Source: JBGVSA01 sp047605765 (GTDB lineage Bacteria > Pseudomonadota > Gammaproteobacteria > Burkholderiales > Rhodocyclaceae). From it: a DNA stretch of 64,000 nucleotides. Location: the NCBI GenBank assembly GCA_047605765.1, contig JASGFB010000005.1, positions 1 to 64,000 of the forward strand, read 5' to 3'. The first letter of the stretch is position 1, and every line of letters starts with the position of its first letter. The position numbers and the translations under genes are program-made. Positions 33,967-43,048 of this stretch are shown here, piece by piece. The notes beneath the pieces are model-generated. The model was not told where the DNA came from and did no database searches. It saw only the letters and a program-made list of their open reading frames with translations.

Positions 33967-34422
33967 ATGGATCTGAGAAAACTGAAGAAACTCATCGACC
34001 TGGTGGAAGAGTCCGGTATCGCCGAACTCGAAGTCACCGAAGGTGAGGAAAAAGTACGCATCGCCAAACATGCCTCGGCCGCTGCCGCGCCCATGACCTA
34101 CGTCAGCGCCCCCCAGCCGATGATGGCGCCCGTTGCCGCACCCGCCGCCGTGGTCGCCGCGGCCCCCGCCGCACCGGCCACGCCCGAAGGGCACGTGGTC
34201 AAGTCGCCCATGGTGGGCACGTTCTACCGCTCCTCGGCGCCGGGCGCCGAATCCTTCGTGAAGGAAGGCGACGCCGTCTCCACCGGCGACACCCTGTGCC
34301 TGATCGAAGCCATGAAGCTCATGAACGAGATCGAAGCCGACGCCTCCGGCACCATCAAGGCCATCCTCGTGGAAAATGGTCAACCGGTCGAATACGGCCA
34401 GCCCTTGTTTGTCATTGGCTAA
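33967..34422 (+). CDS. accB: Biotin carboxyl carrier protein of acetyl-CoA carboxylase
   Basis: AccB carries the biotin that AccC carboxylates for malonyl-CoA synthesis. The 151-residue protein starts MDLRKLKKLIDLVEESGIAEL, has an Ala/Pro-rich linker (about 40-75) and ends with a biotinyl domain. The biotinylated lysine is Lys117 in EAMKLMNEI, 35 residues from the C terminus as is standard. ATG 33967 is chosen over 33937 because the family starts MDLRKLK. accC follows 65 bases later. Confidence 0.97.
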   Translation: MDLRKLKKLIDLVEESGIAELEVTEGEEKVRIAKHASAAAAPMTYVSAPQPMMAPVAAPAAVVAAAPAAPATPEGHVVKSPMVGTFYRSSAPGAESFVKEGDAVSTGDTLCLIEAMKLMNEIEADASGTIKAILVENGQPVEYGQPLFVIG

Positions 34423-34487
34423 CGCGCCAAGCATGGCGCCGCGCGGCCCATTGAGCCGCCACGCGCCGAGCGCACCACGGGGTCCCC

Positions 34488-35831
34488 ATGTTTGAGAAAA
34501 TTCTGATCGCCAATCGCGGCGAAATCGCTCTTCGTATCCTGCGCGCCTGCCGCGAGCTGGGCATCCGCACGGTGGCAGTCCACTCCGAAGCGGATACGGA
34601 AGCGAAGTACGTCAAGCTCGCCGATGAATCGGTGTGCATCGGGCCGGCGCCGTCCGGTCAGTCCTACCTGAACGTGCCGCGCATCATCGCGGCGGCCGAA
34701 GTGACCGACGCCGAGGCGATCCACCCCGGTTATGGTTTTCTGTCCGAAAACGCCGACTTCGCCGAACGCGTCGAATCGTCCGGTTTCGTCTTCATCGGCC
34801 CGCGCCCCGAAACGATTCGCCTGATGGGCGACAAGGTCAGCGCCAAGCAGGCCATGCTCGAAGCCGGTGTGCCGTGCGTGCCGGGTTCCGGCGGCGCGCT
34901 GCCCGACGACCCCAAGGAAATCGTCAAGATCGCGCGCCAGGTCGGCTATCCGGTCATCATCAAGGCGGCGGGCGGCGGCGGTGGCCGTGGCATGCGCGTA
35001 GTGCACACCGAGGCAGCGCTGATCTCGGCCGTGACCACCACCCGCACCGAAGCCGGCGCGGCCTTCAACAACTCCACGGTCTACATGGAGAAGTACCTGG
35101 AAAATCCGCGCCACGTGGAGATCCAGGTGCTGGCCGACCAGCAGGGCAATGCGATCTACCTGGGCGAACGCGACTGCTCGATGCAGCGCCGCCACCAGAA
35201 GGTGATCGAAGAAGCCCCGGCGCCCGGCATCGACCGCAAGCTGCTCGAAAAAGTGGGCATGTCGTGCGTGGCGGCGTGCAAGCGCATCGGCTATCGCGGC
35301 GCCGGCACGTTCGAGTTCCTCTACGAAAACGGCGAGTTCTTCTTCATCGAGATGAACACGCGCGTGCAGGTCGAACACCCGGTCACCGAAATGATCACCG
35401 GCGTGGACATCGTGCAGGAACAGATCCGCATCGCCAACGACGAGCCCCTGCGCTTCAAGCAGAAGGACATCCAGTTGCGCGGCCATGCCATGGAATGCCG
35501 CATCAACGCCGAAGACCCATTCAAGTTCACGCCGTCGCCGGGCAAGATCCTGTCCTGGCATACGCCGGGCGGCCCGGGCATCCGCGTCGATTCGCACGTG
35601 TACGCCGGCTATACCGTGCCGCCGCACTACGATTCGATGATCGGCAAGGTGATCGCCTATGGCGATACGCGCGAACAGGCCATCCGCCGTCTGCGCATCG
35701 CCCTGTCCGAAATGGTGGTCGATGGCATCAAGACCAACATTCCGCTGCACCAGGAAATGCTGCAGGACGCCAACTTCCTCAAGGGTGGCACCAGCATCCA
35801 TTACCTGGAGCACAAGCTGTCGGGCAAGTGA
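34488..35831 (+). CDS. accC: Biotin carboxylase of acetyl-CoA carboxylase
   Basis: AccC uses ATP and bicarbonate to carboxylate biotin on AccB. The 447-residue ATP-grasp protein has the biotin carboxylase N-terminal domain FEKILIANRGEIALRILRAC, the glycine-rich loop KAAGGGGGRGMRVV, and EMNTRVQVEHPVTEMITGVDIV with catalytic residues. Length is normal. A hairpin follows (35858-35874) before prmA. Confidence 0.98.
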   Translation: MFEKILIANRGEIALRILRACRELGIRTVAVHSEADTEAKYVKLADESVCIGPAPSGQSYLNVPRIIAAAEVTDAEAIHPGYGFLSENADFAERVESSGFVFIGPRPETIRLMGDKVSAKQAMLEAGVPCVPGSGGALPDDPKEIVKIARQVGYPVIIKAAGGGGGRGMRVVHTEAALISAVTTTRTEAGAAFNNSTVYMEKYLENPRHVEIQVLADQQGNAIYLGERDCSMQRRHQKVIEEAPAPGIDRKLLEKVGMSCVAACKRIGYRGAGTFEFLYENGEFFFIEMNTRVQVEHPVTEMITGVDIVQEQIRIANDEPLRFKQKDIQLRGHAMECRINAEDPFKFTPSPGKILSWHTPGGPGIRVDSHVYAGYTVPPHYDSMIGKVIAYGDTREQAIRRLRIALSEMVVDGIKTNIPLHQEMLQDANFLKGGTSIHYLEHKLSGK

Positions 35832-35857
35832 GCGCTCGCTCATCCCGGCTGACGCGA

Positions 35858-35874
35858 GGGCGCATCGTGCGCCC
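35858..35874 (+). terminator. Hairpin between accC and prmA
   Basis: GGGCGCA (35858-35864) and TGCGCCC (35868-35874) form a 7-bp stem with a 3-base loop and a short TTT tail. It is probably a weak terminator or a processing site. Confidence 0.5.
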
Positions 35875-35912
35875 TTTGCGTTTCTTGCGCCGTTGCGTTA
35901 CATAGGGAACCC

Positions 35913-36803
35913 ATGTGGTATTCCGTCACCCTCAAAGCCGAAGCCGACCGGGCCGAAGCGCTGTCAGAAGCGCTGATGGACGCGGGCGCGCTGTCGGTCA
36001 GCATTGAAGACGCCGACGCCGGCACCGACCAGGAGAAGCCGCAGTTCGGCGAACCCGGCCACGTCAACGAGCGTCTGTGGGATCACAGCTTCGTGATCGC
36101 CCTCTTCGACGCCGACATCGAACTGGCCGTGGCGCTGGCGCAGGCCGCCGGTGCCGTCGGGCTGGCCGAAGTGCCCGACTTCCGCGTCGAAGAAGTCGCC
36201 GAACAGAACTGGGTCCAACTGACCCAGTCGCAGTTCGACCCCATCCGCATCACCGATCGCATGTGGATCGTGCCTTCGTGGCACGACGCCCCCGACCCGG
36301 ATGCCATCAACATCGAGATGGACCCCGGCATGGCCTTCGGCACCGGCTCCCATCCGACCACGCACCTGTGCCTGCAATGGCTCACCGAGCACGTCGCCGA
36401 CGGCACCAGCGTGCTCGACTACGGCTGCGGCTCGGGCATCCTGGCCATTGCCGCCGCCAAGATCGGCGCCGGCCGCGTCGTCGGCGTCGACATCGACGAT
36501 CACGCCGTACAGGCCAGCCTGGCCAATGCCGAGCGCAATGGCGTCAGCGGCCTGTTTCACAGCAGCAAGCAGGCCATCGCAGGCCAGTTCGACCGCGTGG
36601 TGGCCAATATCCTGACCAATCCGCTGTGCGTGCTGGCCCCGGCCATCGCCAGCCATGTCGCGCCGGGTGGCGCGCTGGCCCTGTCGGGCGTGCTGGCGCC
36701 GCAGGCCCAGCAAGTGATCGACGCCTATGCGCCTTACATTGCGCTCACGGTGGGCGCCGAGCGGGAGGGCTGGATTCGACTTGAAGGTCGCCGCGCATGC
36801 TGA
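35913..36803 (+). CDS. prmA: Ribosomal protein L11 methyltransferase
   Basis: PrmA trimethylates ribosomal protein L11. The 296-residue protein has the N-terminal L11-binding domain (about 1-60) and an AdoMet methyltransferase fold with DPGMAFGTGSHPTTHLCLQWL, VLDYGCGSGILAIAAAKIGA, VGVDIDDHAVQAS and VVANILTNPL. Length is normal. It overlaps the next gene by 7 bases, so the two are coupled. It lies downstream of accC as in many proteobacteria. Confidence 0.97.
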   Translation: MWYSVTLKAEADRAEALSEALMDAGALSVSIEDADAGTDQEKPQFGEPGHVNERLWDHSFVIALFDADIELAVALAQAAGAVGLAEVPDFRVEEVAEQNWVQLTQSQFDPIRITDRMWIVPSWHDAPDPDAINIEMDPGMAFGTGSHPTTHLCLQWLTEHVADGTSVLDYGCGSGILAIAAAKIGAGRVVGVDIDDHAVQASLANAERNGVSGLFHSSKQAIAGQFDRVVANILTNPLCVLAPAIASHVAPGGALALSGVLAPQAQQVIDAYAPYIALTVGAEREGWIRLEGRRAC

Positions 36804-38206
36804 CCACGCGCTGCCCTTCCTGCGGCACCACATTCCGCGTACGGCCGGAGCAACTGACCGCACGCAACGGACGCGTCCGCTGCGGCAAATGCCACACGGC
36901 GTTTTCCGCGCTCAGCTCGCTGGAGGAAATGGCGGAGGACAGCGTGGCCGTCGCCGGGGGCGCCACGCCGCGCGATGAAGCATCTCCCGCCATCGCCGCC
37001 GCCCTGGCCACCCGCGCGCCGACGGTCGTCGAAGCTGCCGCCGAACAAGCACCTGCGGCATCGCCGGAGGCCCCCACCGCGCCGCCCCGACAAGAAGCGC
37101 CGGACGCGTCTGAACACGTCGTCGCCGAGCCGATCACGCTGGCCTCGCCGCAGCCGGTGGACCTGCCTTTCAAACCCGATTTCGATCTGGATTTCGACGA
37201 GCCCGTCGAGCCCCTGGCGCCGGCCGAATGGCTGAGCACCTCGACGAACTTCGATGACGAACTGCGGGCGCGGGCGGAAGCCGACATGGCCCCGCCGCCA
37301 TCGACGAACCGCACGCAATGGGACATGCCGAGCCTGCCGGCGGCGGAAGATCTCGACCTGCGCGAACCGACGTTCTTCGCCCCCCACCGCGCGGCCGATG
37401 AAGGCGATCTGCCCGCCGAGCCCATCGTGGTGCATGGGCTGGAGCCCGGCTTCGATCTGGATCTGGACGAGCACCCGGCCGACGAATCGCCCCCCCCGCC
37501 CCACACGGACCCCGAAGCGGAAGCCATCGCATCGCCTGTCGCCATCGAGGACAGCCTCGATGAGCCGGAAACCCCGCGCCGCGAGCCCGGCCACCCCGAT
37601 TTCGGCGACGAACCCATGCCGGTGGCGATGACGGCCGATGGCATCGGCTCGCTGCCGGAAATCTCGGTCACGCCCACCCCCACCGCCTTCCTCGAAGACG
37701 AAATCACACCGCTGCGCGTCGAGCCGCCGCGCAAGCGTTCGGTGTGGTGGCTGATCGGCTGCCTGCTGCTGCTCATCGTGGCGACCCTGGCTGGCGCCTA
37801 TGTGTTCCGCACCGAACTGGCGCGCGCCTATCCGCCCGTGCGCCCAACACTGGAAGAAGCCTGCGCGAATTTCGGCTGCACCGTGCCCTTCCCGACCGAT
37901 GCCAAGCTGATCGTGGTGGAAGGCACCGACCTCATTCCCGATCCCAGCAGCACCGGCCACTACCGTCTGGTGGTCACGCTGCGCAACCGGGCCGACTATC
38001 CGCAACGCTGGCCGCAACTCGAATTGACGCTGACCGATCGTTTCGACCGCGCCCTGTCGCGCCGCGTCATCGCCCCGGCCGAGTGGCTGCCCAAAGAAAT
38101 TGCAGGCGAGCGCGCATTCGAGGCGCGTGGCGAAGTCACCAGCAACGTGCCCATCAGCACCGAGCTGCCGGCCGCCGGTTATCGCGTTTACGCCTTCTAC
38201 CCTTGA
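36797..38206 (+). CDS. Zinc-ribbon DUF3426 membrane protein
   Basis: This 469-residue protein starts with an MJ0042-type zinc ribbon (CPSCGTTFRVRPEQL, then VRCGKCHTAF). A long acidic, Ala/Pro-rich linker follows (about 45-310), then one membrane helix (about 316-337) and a C-terminal DUF3426 domain (about 340-468). The C-terminal domain is predicted to be periplasmic. The function is not known; the gene regularly follows prmA in betaproteobacteria. The 7-base overlap with prmA implies coupled translation. Confidence 0.85.
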   Translation: MLTTRCPSCGTTFRVRPEQLTARNGRVRCGKCHTAFSALSSLEEMAEDSVAVAGGATPRDEASPAIAAALATRAPTVVEAAAEQAPAASPEAPTAPPRQEAPDASEHVVAEPITLASPQPVDLPFKPDFDLDFDEPVEPLAPAEWLSTSTNFDDELRARAEADMAPPPSTNRTQWDMPSLPAAEDLDLREPTFFAPHRAADEGDLPAEPIVVHGLEPGFDLDLDEHPADESPPPPHTDPEAEAIASPVAIEDSLDEPETPRREPGHPDFGDEPMPVAMTADGIGSLPEISVTPTPTAFLEDEITPLRVEPPRKRSVWWLIGCLLLLIVATLAGAYVFRTELARAYPPVRPTLEEACANFGCTVPFPTDAKLIVVEGTDLIPDPSSTGHYRLVVTLRNRADYPQRWPQLELTLTDRFDRALSRRVIAPAEWLPKEIAGERAFEARGEVTSNVPISTELPAAGYRVYAFYP

Positions 38207-38262
38207 TCCCTACAAGCTCGTCCCATGCGGCGGGCGTTTCAACCCAAGAGAAGGAATACGTC

Positions 38263-38766
38263 ATGAGCACCGTTACGCTGAAGGGCAGCCCCGTCGAAGT
38301 CGCCGGCACGTTTTTGCAGCCGGGCGATACCGCACCCGATTTTTCGCTGGTGGCCGCCAACCTGTCCAACGTCAGCCTCAGTGAGTTCGCCGGCAAGCGC
38401 AAGGTATTGAACATCGTCCCCAGCCTGGACACGCCGACCTGCGCCGCCTCGGCCCGCAAGTTCAACCAGAGCGCGGCCAGCCTCGACAAGACCGTCGTGC
38501 TGGTGGTGTCGGCCGATCTGCCGTTCGCTGCCAAGCGTTTCTGCGCCGTCGAGAACCTGAACAACGTACAGTCACTGTCCACCCTGCGCGACACCAGCTT
38601 CAAGAAGAACTACGGCGTCGACATCGTCAGCGGCCCGCTGAGCGGCCTGACCGCGCGGGCGGTGGTGGTGCTGGACGAAAACAACACGGTTCTGCACTCG
38701 CAACTGGTGCCGGAAATCGCCGCAGAACCCGACTACGACGCAGCCCTCAAGGTGCTGATCAAGTAA
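38263..38766 (+). CDS. tpx: Thiol peroxidase
   Basis: Tpx reduces hydrogen peroxide and organic hydroperoxides with thioredoxin. The 167-residue peroxiredoxin has the peroxidatic Cys60 in SLDTPTCAASARKF and the resolving Cys94 in KRFCAVENLNNV, equivalent to Cys61 and Cys95 of E. coli Tpx. It starts at ATG 38263 behind GAGAAGGAA, and a strong terminator follows at 38794-38820. Confidence 0.97.
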   Translation: MSTVTLKGSPVEVAGTFLQPGDTAPDFSLVAANLSNVSLSEFAGKRKVLNIVPSLDTPTCAASARKFNQSAASLDKTVVLVVSADLPFAAKRFCAVENLNNVQSLSTLRDTSFKKNYGVDIVSGPLSGLTARAVVVLDENNTVLHSQLVPEIAAEPDYDAALKVLIK

Positions 38767-38793
38767 GCCGCCGGCCCCCTTCCGCCATACCGG

Positions 38794-38820
38794 GGCGCCT
38801 TCCGTGAAGGCGCCTTTTTT
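38794..38820 (+). terminator. Intrinsic terminator after tpx
   Basis: GGCGCCTTC (38794-38802) pairs with GAAGGCGCC (38806-38814) with a 3-base loop, followed by six Ts (38815-38820). Confidence 0.92.
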
Positions 38821-38896
38821 GTTTTCGTCGCCCGTTGTCACCAAGCTTTAACGTGCAGCGAAAATACTCCGGGCTGTTCTTCGCCGCCCCGAGCTC

Positions 38897-39265
38897 ATGG
38901 AAAGTCCTTTCAAAGGCAAGACGGGTCTGACCCGCATCTGGAACGCATTCAACTATTCACTGGCAGGCTTGAGCGCGGCGTTCCGGCTCGAAGACGCCTT
39001 CCGGCAGGAAGTCCTGCTGTCGATCGTGATGATCCCCATCGCCATCGCCAGCAACACCACCGGCGTGGAAAAAGCGGTGCTGATCGGCGCCGTGCTGCTC
39101 GTGCTCATCGTGGAGCTGGTCAATTCGGCCGTCGAGGCGGCCGTCGACCGCATCTCGCTCGAACGACACGATCTGGCCAAGCGCGCCAAGGACATCGGCA
39201 GCGCATCGGTGCTCGTCACGCTGATCAATCTGGCTGTCGTGTGGGGCTTCATCTTTCTGTCATAG
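38897..39265 (+). CDS. dgkA: Diacylglycerol kinase
   Basis: DgkA phosphorylates diacylglycerol to phosphatidic acid in the inner membrane, recycling lipid from periplasmic glucan synthesis. This 122-residue protein has three membrane helices and the signature LIVELVNSAVEAAVDRISLERHDLAKRAKD. Length matches the family. A GT4 glycosyltransferase starts 18 bases downstream. Confidence 0.95.
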   Translation: MESPFKGKTGLTRIWNAFNYSLAGLSAAFRLEDAFRQEVLLSIVMIPIAIASNTTGVEKAVLIGAVLLVLIVELVNSAVEAAVDRISLERHDLAKRAKDIGSASVLVTLINLAVVWGFIFLS

Positions 39266-39283
39266 ACGCGTCATCGAACGGTC

Positions 39284-40537
39284 GTGACCTGCACCGATAC
39301 TGCCGACATGGATACTTCCTGCATCAGCGTGCAGCACTTGCCTGCCGGGCCACGCCCCTTGCGCGTGGCGGTCGTCACGGAAACCTATCCACCCGAGGTC
39401 AACGGGGTCGCCATGACCACCGGCCGGCTGGTCGAGGAATTGCAGCGCCTCGGCCACAGCGTGCAATTGATCCGCCCTCGACAGCACGAAAACGATGCGC
39501 CGGCCGAAGAGCAGTCGTTCGAGGAAATGCTCGCCACCGGCCTGCCGATCCCCCGCTACAACCACCTGAAAATGGGCCTGCCGGCGCGCCGTGCATTGAT
39601 GCGTGCCTGGTCGGTGCGCCGTCCCGACATCGTGCAGGTCGTCACCGAAGGGCCGCTGGGCTGGTCGGCGGTGGCCGCGGCGCGGGCGCTGCGCCTGCCG
39701 GTGGTGACCGAATTCCACACCAACTTTCATACCTACAGCGGCTACTACGGCGTGGGTTGGCTGAAACGGCCCGTGCAGGCCTATCTACGCCGCTTCCACA
39801 ACAAGGGAGACATGACGCTGGTGCCCACCGCCGCGCTGCGCGATGAATTGCTGGCGACCGGATTCGCCCGCGTCGAGGTCGTCGCGCGCGGCGTCGACAC
39901 CACGCTGTTTTCGCCCGAGCGCCGCTCGGATGAACTGCGGCGCAGTTGGGGGGCGACGCCGGACACCCTGGTGTGCGCCATCGTCAGCCGCCTGGCGCCG
40001 GAAAAGAATCTCGGCCTGGCCATGCGAGCCTTCGACAGCATGCAGGCGCGCCATGGCGACACACGGCTGGTGGTGGTGGGCGACGGCCCGTCACGCGCCG
40101 CCCTGCAGGCCCAGCATGGCCGCCACGTGTTCGCCGGCATGCGGCGCGGCGAAGACCTCGCTGCCCACTACGCGTCGGCCGACTGCTTCATATTCCCCAG
40201 CCTCAGCGAGACCTTCGGCAACGTCATCACAGAGGCGCTCGCCAGCGGCCTGCCGGTGGTCGCCTTCGATTACGCCGCCGCGGCCGAGCGCATTCGCGAC
40301 GGGGTCAATGGGCATCGCGTGCCCCTCAACGACGAGGCCGCTTTCATCGAGACCTGCACGCGCTGGGCAGGGCCGCCGCAGGCCTTGATCGCCGAGCAGG
40401 CGGCCGCCCGCGCCAGCGTGATGGACCTCGACTGGCACAGCGTCAGCCGCCGTCAGGCCGACATTCTGACCGCCACCATCGATGCGCATCAGGCGCGCCG
40501 CGAGGTGCGCGGCAGCCTGGCCGCGCAGCGCACCTGA
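39284..40537 (+). CDS. GT4 glycosyltransferase (MgtA-like)
   Basis: This 417-residue GT-B protein begins (about 24) with RVAVVTETYPPEVNGVAMT. It continues with EFHTNFHTYSGYYGV, a C-terminal domain with VSRLAPEKNLGLAM, VVVGDGPSRAALQ and PSLSETFGNVITEALASGLPVVAFD, the nucleotide-sugar site. It resembles GDP-mannose-dependent mannosyltransferases such as MgtA, which glycosylate diacylglycerol or related lipids, but the substrate is not provable. The start may be GTG 39284 or ATG 39308. It is adjacent to dgkA, which is suggestive of lipid metabolism. Confidence 0.85.
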   Translation: MTCTDTADMDTSCISVQHLPAGPRPLRVAVVTETYPPEVNGVAMTTGRLVEELQRLGHSVQLIRPRQHENDAPAEEQSFEEMLATGLPIPRYNHLKMGLPARRALMRAWSVRRPDIVQVVTEGPLGWSAVAAARALRLPVVTEFHTNFHTYSGYYGVGWLKRPVQAYLRRFHNKGDMTLVPTAALRDELLATGFARVEVVARGVDTTLFSPERRSDELRRSWGATPDTLVCAIVSRLAPEKNLGLAMRAFDSMQARHGDTRLVVVGDGPSRAALQAQHGRHVFAGMRRGEDLAAHYASADCFIFPSLSETFGNVITEALASGLPVVAFDYAAAAERIRDGVNGHRVPLNDEAAFIETCTRWAGPPQALIAEQAAARASVMDLDWHSVSRRQADILTATIDAHQARREVRGSLAAQRT

Positions 40538-40635
40538 AAGGGCCGCCACAGGCCGGCGCCAGCGCCAGACAGGCAGGTAGCCGAGAGGCCGCGCAATGGG
40601 CGTAAAATGCGCCTTTTGACTCGCGCTTCCCGCCC

Positions 40636-41574
40636 ATGGCCATCCTCGTCTGCGGTTCGGTTGCCTACGACACCATCATGGTGTTTCCGGGGCAATTCAA
40701 AGAACACATCCTGCCCGAACAGATCCGCATTCTGAACGTCTCGTTCCTGGTGCCGGACATGCGCCGCGAGTTTGGCGGCTGCGCCGGCAACATCGCCTAC
40801 AGTCTGTCCCTGCTCGGCGCCGAAGCGCGCGTGCTGGCCACCGTTGGCGAAGACGCCGGCCCCTATCTGACGCGCATGGACCAGTTGCGCATCGATCGCC
40901 GCTTCGTGCGCACCCTGCCCGGCACGTTCACCGCCCAGGCGTTCATCACCACCGACCTGGACGACAATCAGATCACGGCCTTCCACCCCGGCGCGATGAT
41001 GCAGTCGCACACCAATCGCGCCGCCGACGCCGAAGCCGGTGTCGCCTGGGGCATCGTGGCGCCCGACGGCCGCGACGGCATGTTGCAGCACGCGCGCGAC
41101 CTGCACGCCGCCGGCATCCCGTTCATTTTCGATCCGGGCCAGGCGCTGCCGATCCTGTCCGCAGAAGATCTGCTCGAATGCATCGACCTGGCGAGCCTGT
41201 GTACCTGCAACGACTACGAAGCGCGCCTCATTTGCGACAAAACGAAACTCTCTGTGGATGAACTGGCGGCCCGCCTGGACGGTCTGATCATCACGTATGG
41301 GGCAGACGGATCGCGCGTCTTCTCCCATGGTAACAGCGAGGCCATCGCCCCCGCCAAGGCCGACTATGTGGTCGACCCCACCGGTTGTGGCGATGCCTAC
41401 CGTGCGGGCCTGCTGTACGGGCTGTCCAACGACTGGCCGCTGGCCAAATCGGCCAGACTGGCCTCGATCATGGGGGCCATCAAGATCGGCCACCAGGGCG
41501 CCCAGAACCACGCCCCCACGCGACAAGAGATCGCCGAGCGCTTCAGCGGCGCTTACGGCGAACAGCTTTGGTAA
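40636..41574 (+). CDS. PfkB-family carbohydrate/nucleoside kinase
   Basis: This 312-residue ribokinase-fold protein shows FGGCAGNIAYSLSLLGAEARVLATVGEDAG and a C-terminal DPTGCGDAYRAGLLYG with the catalytic Asp. The pattern is closest to PfkB proteins annotated as adenosine or ribokinase-like kinases. The sugar or nucleoside substrate is not fixed. A TAAAAT -10-like element lies at 40603-40608, upstream of the ATG. Confidence 0.85.
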   Translation: MAILVCGSVAYDTIMVFPGQFKEHILPEQIRILNVSFLVPDMRREFGGCAGNIAYSLSLLGAEARVLATVGEDAGPYLTRMDQLRIDRRFVRTLPGTFTAQAFITTDLDDNQITAFHPGAMMQSHTNRAADAEAGVAWGIVAPDGRDGMLQHARDLHAAGIPFIFDPGQALPILSAEDLLECIDLASLCTCNDYEARLICDKTKLSVDELAARLDGLIITYGADGSRVFSHGNSEAIAPAKADYVVDPTGCGDAYRAGLLYGLSNDWPLAKSARLASIMGAIKIGHQGAQNHAPTRQEIAERFSGAYGEQLW

Positions 41575-41587
41575 GGAGTAAGGCTTC

Positions 41588-42049
41588 ATGAAATTCAAAT
41601 CCACCCCCCTCGTCCTGATGTGCGCGGCCACCCTGGCGGTCAGCGCGTGTGCCTCCAGCAAGTCGGGCGAGGTCTATTCGCGCGACGAAGCGCAGCGCAC
41701 CATGACCTATCGCGACGGCGTCATCACAGGCGTGCGCCAGGTCCAGCTCGAAGGCACCAAGACGCCGATCGGCACAGGTGCCGGCGCGGTCGTCGGCGGC
41801 GTCGCCGGCAGCACCGTCGGCCAGGGTAAAGGTCAGATCGTCGGCGCCGTGTTGGGCGCGGTCGTCGGCGGTCTGGCGGGCGCGGCGGCCGAAGAAGGCC
41901 TCACACGCGAGAACGCGCTGCAACTGACGGTCAAGCTCGACAACGGCGAAAACCTCATCGTCGTGCAGGAAATGGGCAAGGACACCTTCGCCACCGGCGA
42001 TCGCGTCCGTGTCGTACAGAGCGGCGGCAAGACCCGCGTCAGCCACTGA
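41588..42049 (+). CDS. Glycine-zipper 2TM lipoprotein (SlyB/Pcp-like)
   Basis: This 153-residue protein has a lipoprotein signal with lipobox AVSAC (Cys about 20). Gly-rich GTGAGAVVGGVAGSTVGQGKGQIVGAVLGAVVGGLAGAAAEEG follows, the glycine-zipper domain of SlyB-type outer membrane lipoproteins. The C-terminal third is a small beta domain (LTVKLDNGENLIVVQE, then GDRVRVV). It is probably anchored in the outer membrane and supports envelope integrity. It starts 14 bases after the kinase gene. Confidence 0.9.
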   Translation: MKFKSTPLVLMCAATLAVSACASSKSGEVYSRDEAQRTMTYRDGVITGVRQVQLEGTKTPIGTGAGAVVGGVAGSTVGQGKGQIVGAVLGAVVGGLAGAAAEEGLTRENALQLTVKLDNGENLIVVQEMGKDTFATGDRVRVVQSGGKTRVSH

Positions 42050-42089
42050 CACGGGGGGCGCACCGCAGGGTTGATCCCCACCAGCGTGA

Positions 42090-42124
42090 CGGCCGTGACG
42101 TTCTGCAAGCGAGCGTCACGGCCG
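42090..42124. promoter_or_regulatory. 11-bp inverted repeat upstream of olsB
   Basis: CGGCCGTGACG (42090-42100) and CGTCACGGCCG (42114-42124) form a perfect 11-bp inverted repeat with a 13-base loop. It may be the terminator of the lipoprotein gene without a T-tract, or an operator for the olsB unit. Confidence 0.5.
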
Positions 42125-42195
42125 CGTAACGGAAACGTAACCAACGCGCAAACATGGCCTCCTACAGTGGGGCCGTCATTGAGAAAGGATCACGC

Positions 42196-42954
42196 ATGCT
42201 GAGTGCAGCTCCCCAGGCAGCCCGCGCCAAACCCCGCAACCTGTTGGTCGATATCGCCAGCTCGCCATGCGATATCCTCGAAGCGCAAAAACTCCGCTAT
42301 CGCGTCTTTGCCGAAGAAATGGGCGCCCGCCTGCCCAACAATGCCGACGGCATCGATCGCGATCATTTCGATCCCTATTGCAAGCATCTGATCGTGCGTG
42401 ACGACGACTGCGGTCGCGTCGTCGGCACCTACCGCATCCTGACGCCCGAGAACGCACGACGCATCGGCGGCTACTATTCGGAAACGGAATTCGACCTCAC
42501 CCGCCTGCAGCACCTGCGGCCGGGCCTGGTCGAAGTGGGCCGCTCGTGCATCGACGCCGACTACCGCACCGGTGCCGTCATCACTCTGCTGTGGTCGGGC
42601 CTGGCCCGCTTCATGACCGAAGGCGGCTACAACCACCTGATGGGCTGCGCCAGCATCAGCATGGCCGACGGCGGCCACAATGCGGCCAATGTCTACGGCG
42701 TGCTGCAAAGCCACCTGAGCTCGCCCGAATACCGCGTGTTCGCGCGCAACCCCCTGCCGGTAGAGCGCCTGGCCACGCCGACGCCGGTCGAAGTGCCGCC
42801 GCTGCTCAAGGGCTACATGCGCGCCGGTGCCGCTGTCTGTGGCGCCCCGGCGTGGGATCCCGACTTCAACACCGCCGATCTGTTGCTGCTCCTGTCGATG
42901 TCGAAGGTCGACACGCGCTACGCCCGCCACTTCGTCGAGCGCCAGGCGGCGTAA
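42196..42954 (+). CDS. olsB: L-ornithine N-alpha-acyltransferase
   Basis: OlsB transfers a 3-hydroxyacyl chain from ACP to the alpha-amino group of ornithine, the first step of ornithine-lipid synthesis. The 252-residue GNAT-fold protein has KLRYRVFAEEMGA, GRVVGTYRIL, LVEVGRSCIDADYRTGAVITLLW and LMGCASISMADGG, all typical of OlsB. ATG 42196 follows AAAGGA; the frame is open to 42154. OlsA follows at 43049, so ornithine-lipid membranes are expected. Confidence 0.9.
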   Translation: MLSAAPQAARAKPRNLLVDIASSPCDILEAQKLRYRVFAEEMGARLPNNADGIDRDHFDPYCKHLIVRDDDCGRVVGTYRILTPENARRIGGYYSETEFDLTRLQHLRPGLVEVGRSCIDADYRTGAVITLLWSGLARFMTEGGYNHLMGCASISMADGGHNAANVYGVLQSHLSSPEYRVFARNPLPVERLATPTPVEVPPLLKGYMRAGAAVCGAPAWDPDFNTADLLLLLSMSKVDTRYARHFVERQAA

Positions 42955-42992
42955 CCCACCCTCACGGGCGGCGCACACGCGCAGCGTCCCAC

Positions 42993-43020
42993 CGGACGGG
43001 CCGGTATACTGGCCCGTCCG
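42993..43020 (+). promoter_or_regulatory. Perfect 10-bp inverted repeat enclosing a -10 element, upstream of olsA
   Basis: CGGACGGGCC (42993-43002) and GGCCCGTCCG (43011-43020) form a perfect 10-bp inverted repeat. The 8-base loop GGTATACT contains TATACT (43005-43010), a good -10 box. It sits about 29 bases before the olsA GTG, so it could be an operator across the promoter or a hairpin ending olsB. Confidence 0.5.
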
Positions 43021-43048
43021 CCTTCTTCCCCGCCCACTTTTTCCGAAC

